From the NCBI RefSeq assembly GCF_937616625.2, contig NC_065572.1:73592653-73656652 (forward strand): DNA of 64,000 nt, written 5' to 3'. The notes beneath the pieces were generated by a model that worked only from the letters and a program-made list of their open reading frames with translations, did no database searches and had not been told where the DNA came from. The translations under genes were made by a program, and so were the position numbers. The stretch comes from Mercurialis annua (Eukaryota > Streptophyta > Magnoliopsida > Malpighiales > Euphorbiaceae). Numbering within the stretch: position 1 is the stretch's first letter; each line of letters begins with the position of its first letter. Of the stretch, positions 61,301-64,000 are shown piece by piece.

Positions 61301-62022
61301 GGCTTGGGACCCCAATTAGTTGACACAGCCGAACGAAACAACAAAGGATGATGATCAGAAAAACTTCTCGACAAAGCTTCAAGTGACATATCAGGCCAAA
61401 GGATGAAAGCATTTGCTGAAATAAAGCATCGATCTATCTTAGAACGAGAGAAATTATTGTGCCAAGTAAATAGACAGCCTTGAAGAGTAACTTCTAAAAG
61501 ATTAGAAGCCTGAATGAATTCAGAAAACTGCTGCATACCGGTAGAGAACCCCATACAATTTAACCTCTCTGAAGGAATTAAAATCTCATTGAAATCGCCA
61601 ACTAAAAAGCACAGCATGTTTGTTTGGAGTTCAGGAAGGATCTCAGACCAAAGAACAGCCCTGTCAACCTGATTAGAACAGCCATAAACCATAACAAACC
61701 GAAAAGGAACACCTGAACAATCAAAATCGATACATATCCACCGAGGGAAAAGAAGAATTCTAAGAGCAGAAAAAATATTCTTGTCCCAAATACACAATAA
61801 ACCTCCTGAAGCTCCAGAAGAGGGAGAAAAGCAGAAATTATAATCGAAATTAGGCCACAAACGACTAACCAGAAAATCGTCAATCAATTCCCGTTTCGTC
61901 TCAATGAGACCCACTAAAGATAAATGGTGCTGAGAGATAAAAGATCGAATGGCTCTTTGCTTCCTGGAAAAAGAAATACCTCCACGACAATTCCACGAAA
62001 TAAAATTGAATGGAAACGACAT
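58372..62022 (-). CDS. LINE ORF2: endonuclease and reverse transcriptase
   Basis: A 1216-residue ORF. Residues 1-235 form an APE-type endonuclease (SWNCRGG, IETKR, VGDFNEI, SDHHPL). Residues about 480-760 form the reverse transcriptase (LIPKLKGAMDIKDFRPISLI, KLDFKKAFDTISW, GVRQGDPISPMLF, and catalytic FADDTLLF). The C terminus has a zf-RVT finger (FKIPPRINFFMWLLARD, CLLC-x5-E-x-x-D-H-x3-H-C). There is no RNase H domain. It nicks target DNA and primes reverse transcription from it. All catalytic motifs are present and there is no stop. Confidence 0.95.
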   Translation of the reverse strand: MSFPFNFISWNCRGGISFSRKQRAIRSFISQHHLSLVGLIETKRELIDDFLVSRLWPNFDYNFCFSPSSGASGGLLCIWDKNIFSALRILLFPRWICIDFDCSGVPFRFVMVYGCSNQVDRAVLWSEILPELQTNMLCFLVGDFNEILIPSERLNCMGFSTGMQQFSEFIQASNLLEVTLQGCLFTWHNNFSRSKIDRCFISANAFILWPDMSLEALSRSFSDHHPLLFRSAVSTNWGPKPFKSINAWWSHSSFFDFVATSWGDISAAQNNNSMVIKLRLLRSLIKEWNLNCFGNLDSRFSAVQTSIETLESDADFRVLSTQELDTLSILRKDLSLISKQQESLWHQKSRLNWNVSGDKNSKFFHTIASVHYRSNFISEMIVDNRRYSTPDTIKLHVQLFYKNLFKPPASVVYSLADLSIRTLSDEQAAALTSSFSEEEIYLTLLGCDDNKSPGPDGFNYFFYKRAWQILKKDILELFYSFHRTGFFPASLNTAFLVLIPKLKGAMDIKDFRPISLINGIFKLLSKVLANRLSSYLPLLISENQFGFIKGRNIHDCHMIASELIHLAHRRKDQVFLIKLDFKKAFDTISWDFILKILARMNFGVTWINWISSFFKTSQVSVLVNGSPSKNFSMNRGVRQGDPISPMLFVLAVEGLKALFSKAVGLGLLDGIHVDGYAEPISLLQFADDTLLFVPKDMEMIRNLLRILRCFELVSGLEINYQKSSIIGINVDPLSLSEASGILNCKIEELPITYLGLPLSLKPVKAKLWDPVINNFSSQLSRWKGNLLSPAGRLTLIKSVLCSLPVFYLCSFNIPNSVALKLEQYMRRFLWSGTVCNRSFSKVAWADVCLPFANGGLNITPLKSKNQSLLFKWIWKLMNCDRSSLWFLVISESSHLINWFDIEDMDIRRLSQMWKGIHTVCVKNQQGWNAFNSQLNITIGSGVSTRFWRDQWAVNPPLYLQFPNLFALSRSKECLVADLANWNQQSFNFQWQRRLRIGEQQQLESLHQLIAGFFPSNRPDRFNWQRKLFSPAAFTALRLHCHQSQDDLFGRYWKFKIPPRINFFMWLLARDSITSNVMLVRRGVPSITSSCLLCSGEETSDHIILHCSFAWQCWNKVMNLSNLKWVAPGSIHQFFDFWSNLTTRRYRCLWQTIWFYLIWEIWKARNKRVFKQQMTDIDSLVYSSFCKAVIFYKDNNKDFDYSANDVYRNLIFFSNFM

Positions 62023-62067
62023 AACGAAGATACAAAACCTTGAGGATAAACAACTCTATAGAAAAAG

Positions 62068-63603
62068 TCAAGCAGACCTTGAACAATCCTTCTGAATCCG
62101 ATTAGTTAAAAGATCCAGGATTGCTAATTCATTAGCTGGAGAGAAAATACCAAGTTGCAAGCCAACCTTCCAAGTGTTTCTTGCCTCTGATTCTTTCCTT
62201 GACGACTTAAAATTGAGTTTGCTCCGGTGACGAATGATGGCATTCGAGAAGGAAGATTCACTGCTACCTGGAAGCGTAAGGCTGGAAAAAAGATTACCAT
62301 TCTTGTCTAAGCGTTTATGTTTGCGTCTTGGTTCCACAAAACCAGTAAAACCAGCCGGAGTTTTGTTTCCTGAAGGGCTGGAAACAGGCAGCGCCTCCAA
62401 AGTTTCCGGAACTATCGACTGGTGTTCAGTGTGAGTCTCAGTCACGTTATGCTGGGTAAAAGCCGGAGAAGAAATTGCTGTGAGACCTTTTGAATGCAAA
62501 GATGACCCATCAACTAGTTGCTGATCTATGTCAGAGAAAGATCCTTGGCTCGAAGAATCATCAACCGAGGTAGAAGTATCCAGTCCCTCCCATTCTTCTA
62601 AAACGATTGGCAAATCAGATTCTGAAATCCTGATAATAAATTCCTTATTGCTGAACAAGAGAGAGACAGATTCTTGGATGGAATCTTTTGTGGTGCAAAT
62701 CAGAACAGATCCAGTATCAATTCTCTCTTTCGATAAAACCATTGGATGCACCGTAATAGCATCTCCGTAACGGTTACCAATTTGCATGAAAAATTCCTCC
62801 TCCCAAGCACCAATTGGAATTCCAACAACATTGAGCCAAATAAACCTACCTCTGCTCACAGTGAATAAATCACAAGGTTTGAAAGAATCAAAAAAGTCTT
62901 GCAGCGATGGGAACGTAATAGTTTCAAAAACATGTCTAGCTTCTTTGGAACAAAACCTAAGAATCAATTCAGTACCTCCCAAAAAGGATAATGATTCAAA
63001 GACCACCCCTTTGTTTTGCAAGTAAGATGTAACTTGTAGCAACGAACGAATATTCCTGACAGTGACAATTATAGAATCTGAAAAATCTGAGATAGATTCT
63101 ACCGAAGGCGTAAACCTCAGAGGTTGATCAGCTAGAACTTGAACAAAAGATCTACTATCCCGGAGTGAAGGTTTGAAGGTATGCTGCGGAATCGAGGTAG
63201 GTTTCTGAGCTGGACGTGGAATATTATTAGCCCTAAAACCATTGGTAGGGGTAACCCTAGTTGGGTATTTAGCGTCAAAAGCCATGATTCTAAAATAACC
63301 AATGCTTACTGTATTCAAACGAGCCTTGATTGTCCTTAGATCTTCTTCAGGATTAGGTCTGAAAAACCCAAACCTCTTATTCCTTACGTTACGTTTCCTT
63401 GCTAACGTAACCCTGCCGGCAATGCCAAACTTCAAAAAAGCTTGTTGAAGATTAACGTAATTCCAGTTCTCCGGGTAATTCTCAAAATAAAAGACGGGAT
63501 CAAGCCGAGTTGATGGTGGAGGGTAAGGAGGGTGTGAAAGGGTGGCCGGAGTGTGGTGGTTGAAGGTAGGGGTTTTAGGGTTAGGGTGAGGGTAGAGAGA
63601 CAT
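62068..63603 (-). CDS. LINE ORF1: RRM-type RNA-binding protein
   Basis: A 511-residue ORF from Met at 63603; a longer in-frame start at 63672 adds 23 residues derived from duplicated sequence and is less likely. Residues about 35-115 look like an RRM fold (VFYFENYPENWNYVNLQQAF, then NKRFGFFRP). A middle region resembles the DUF4283-like part of plant LINE ORF1 proteins, and the C terminus is basic. ORF1 proteins package the LINE RNA for retrotransposition. ORF2 follows after 45 bases, so ORF2 is probably translated from the same RNA. Confidence 0.8.
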   Translation of the reverse strand: MSLYPHPNPKTPTFNHHTPATLSHPPYPPPSTRLDPVFYFENYPENWNYVNLQQAFLKFGIAGRVTLARKRNVRNKRFGFFRPNPEEDLRTIKARLNTVSIGYFRIMAFDAKYPTRVTPTNGFRANNIPRPAQKPTSIPQHTFKPSLRDSRSFVQVLADQPLRFTPSVESISDFSDSIIVTVRNIRSLLQVTSYLQNKGVVFESLSFLGGTELILRFCSKEARHVFETITFPSLQDFFDSFKPCDLFTVSRGRFIWLNVVGIPIGAWEEEFFMQIGNRYGDAITVHPMVLSKERIDTGSVLICTTKDSIQESVSLLFSNKEFIIRISESDLPIVLEEWEGLDTSTSVDDSSSQGSFSDIDQQLVDGSSLHSKGLTAISSPAFTQHNVTETHTEHQSIVPETLEALPVSSPSGNKTPAGFTGFVEPRRKHKRLDKNGNLFSSLTLPGSSESSFSNAIIRHRSKLNFKSSRKESEARNTWKVGLQLGIFSPANELAILDLLTNRIQKDCSRSA

Positions 63604-63859
63604 GGCCGGAGTGTGGTGGTTAACGTAACCCTGCCGGCAATGCCAATTATTTAAATAGAGAGACAAAAACATATGTATATATATATTTTTTAATTCACAA
63701 ACCCTAATATTTGTAATTTTTAATGGAGGTTTTTGTTTTATTATGTTATAATGTATTTGTAATTTGAATTTACGGGCATCACTTTAATTTTTTTATTAAA
63801 ATTTATGAACTTCTAATTTTTATTAAAAATTATAGGCTTTACTTTAACTTTTTTTATGG

Positions 63860-64000
63860 GCTTTTAAAAATCCAAATCGATAAAAATTATGGAAACCGAA
63901 CCAAACTGACTGAAGTTTTTTGGTTAAAAGAATTTTGGTGTTTGGTTAAATAAAGAACGATTTGAATTGGAATTTTTCCAAATCAAAAACCGAAAAACCA
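63860..64000. repeat. ACCGAA-rich repeat right of the LINE
   Basis: GGAAACCGAACCAAACTG, TTTGGTTAAA and AAAAACCGAAAAACCA units, running off the window end. Matches the character of 57985-58170. Confidence 0.5.

Larger units (their letters stand above)
58297..63660 (-). mobile_element. Near-complete LINE (L1-type) with both ORFs open
   Basis: Read on the minus strand: a short 5' leader, ORF1 (63603-62068), a 45-base spacer, ORF2 (62022-58372), and a short 3' UTR ending in AAAAAAAA at about 58304-58297. Both frames are uninterrupted, so this is a young copy that may still move. No clean target duplication was found and the exact 5' end is uncertain. The 5' end carries a rearranged duplication (see 63541-63660). 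Confidence 0.85.

Noticed and set aside
63541..63672. CRISPR-like or functional tandem array at the LINE 5' end
   Set aside because: Only two copies of each repeat, no regular spacers, and a eukaryotic retroelement context.
58280..63830. AAATTTAT-AACT-C-AATTTTT at both sides of the LINE as a target duplication
   Set aside because: About five mismatches in 23 bases and AT-rich; a young LINE with open ORFs should have a perfect duplication.

Overview
This is nuclear DNA of a flowering plant, almost certainly a eudicot. The evidence is spliced genes with GT/AG introns, plant-specific families (DRT100-type LRR protein, DUF247 protein, ankyrin-PGG protein, AGC VIII kinase of the UNICORN type, plant GH127 enzyme), AT-rich gene-poor DNA, and a typical plant transposon load (Copia, TRIM, LINE, MULE, Helitron, MITEs, SINEs). 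I cannot name the species from sequence alone.

Layout. 1-7.7 kb: intergenic, with a decayed RNase H (LINE-type) remnant, a MITE with ATGCT target duplication and a short Helitron. 7.86-8.97 kb (+): intact single-exon DRT100-like secreted LRR protein. 12.4-13.7 kb (+): single-exon DUF247 protein. 14.1-16.2 kb (-): three-exon ankyrin/PGG membrane protein, with a MITE inserted exactly at its stop codon. 16.4-17.1 kb: SINE relic, then a duplicated 3' fragment of the GH127 gene. 17.7-19.4 kb (-): four-exon ribosomal protein eL20 (L18a), with telo-box and site II motifs upstream. 19.5-27.8 kb: a complete 8.26-kb MULE of the ULP1-carrying type, bounded by a 9-bp target duplication and inserted about 170 bp upstream of the eL20 start codon; it holds a MuDR-type transposase (+) and a DUF1985/ULP1-like protease gene (-), both damaged. 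27.8-30 kb: Stowaway-like MITE, a striking GC-rich nested palindrome, and a LINE tail remnant. 30.2-33.9 kb (-): complete nine-exon GH127 beta-L-arabinofuranosidase-like gene.

35.5-42.4 kb is a transposon cluster: two foldback MITEs, a SINE relic, a 660-bp TRIM with 190-bp LTRs, and a complete Ty1/Copia element with identical 311-bp LTRs and an uninterrupted gag-pol frame. 42.6-48.8 kb: an RNase H remnant, a foldback MITE and unassigned AT-rich DNA. 48.8-50.1 kb (-): single-exon UCN-like AGC kinase. 50.2-58 kb: AT-rich intergenic DNA with an orphan 5'-leader-like GC-rich patch at 53.4 kb. 58.3-63.7 kb (-): a near-complete LINE with both ORFs open, flanked by ACCGAA-rich repeat DNA.

The host genes are unrelated single-copy-type genes, not a pathway or cluster. 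What ties the window together is transposon activity, including insertions that touch gene ends (MULE at the eL20 promoter, MITE at the ankyrin gene's stop codon) and a partial duplication of the GH127 gene. I found no clearly new biological system. The least explained signals are the nested palindrome at 28.9-29.1 kb, the paired hairpin repeats in the eL20 intron and the orphan leader at 53.4 kb. All exon boundaries were placed by hand from splice motifs and frame continuity.
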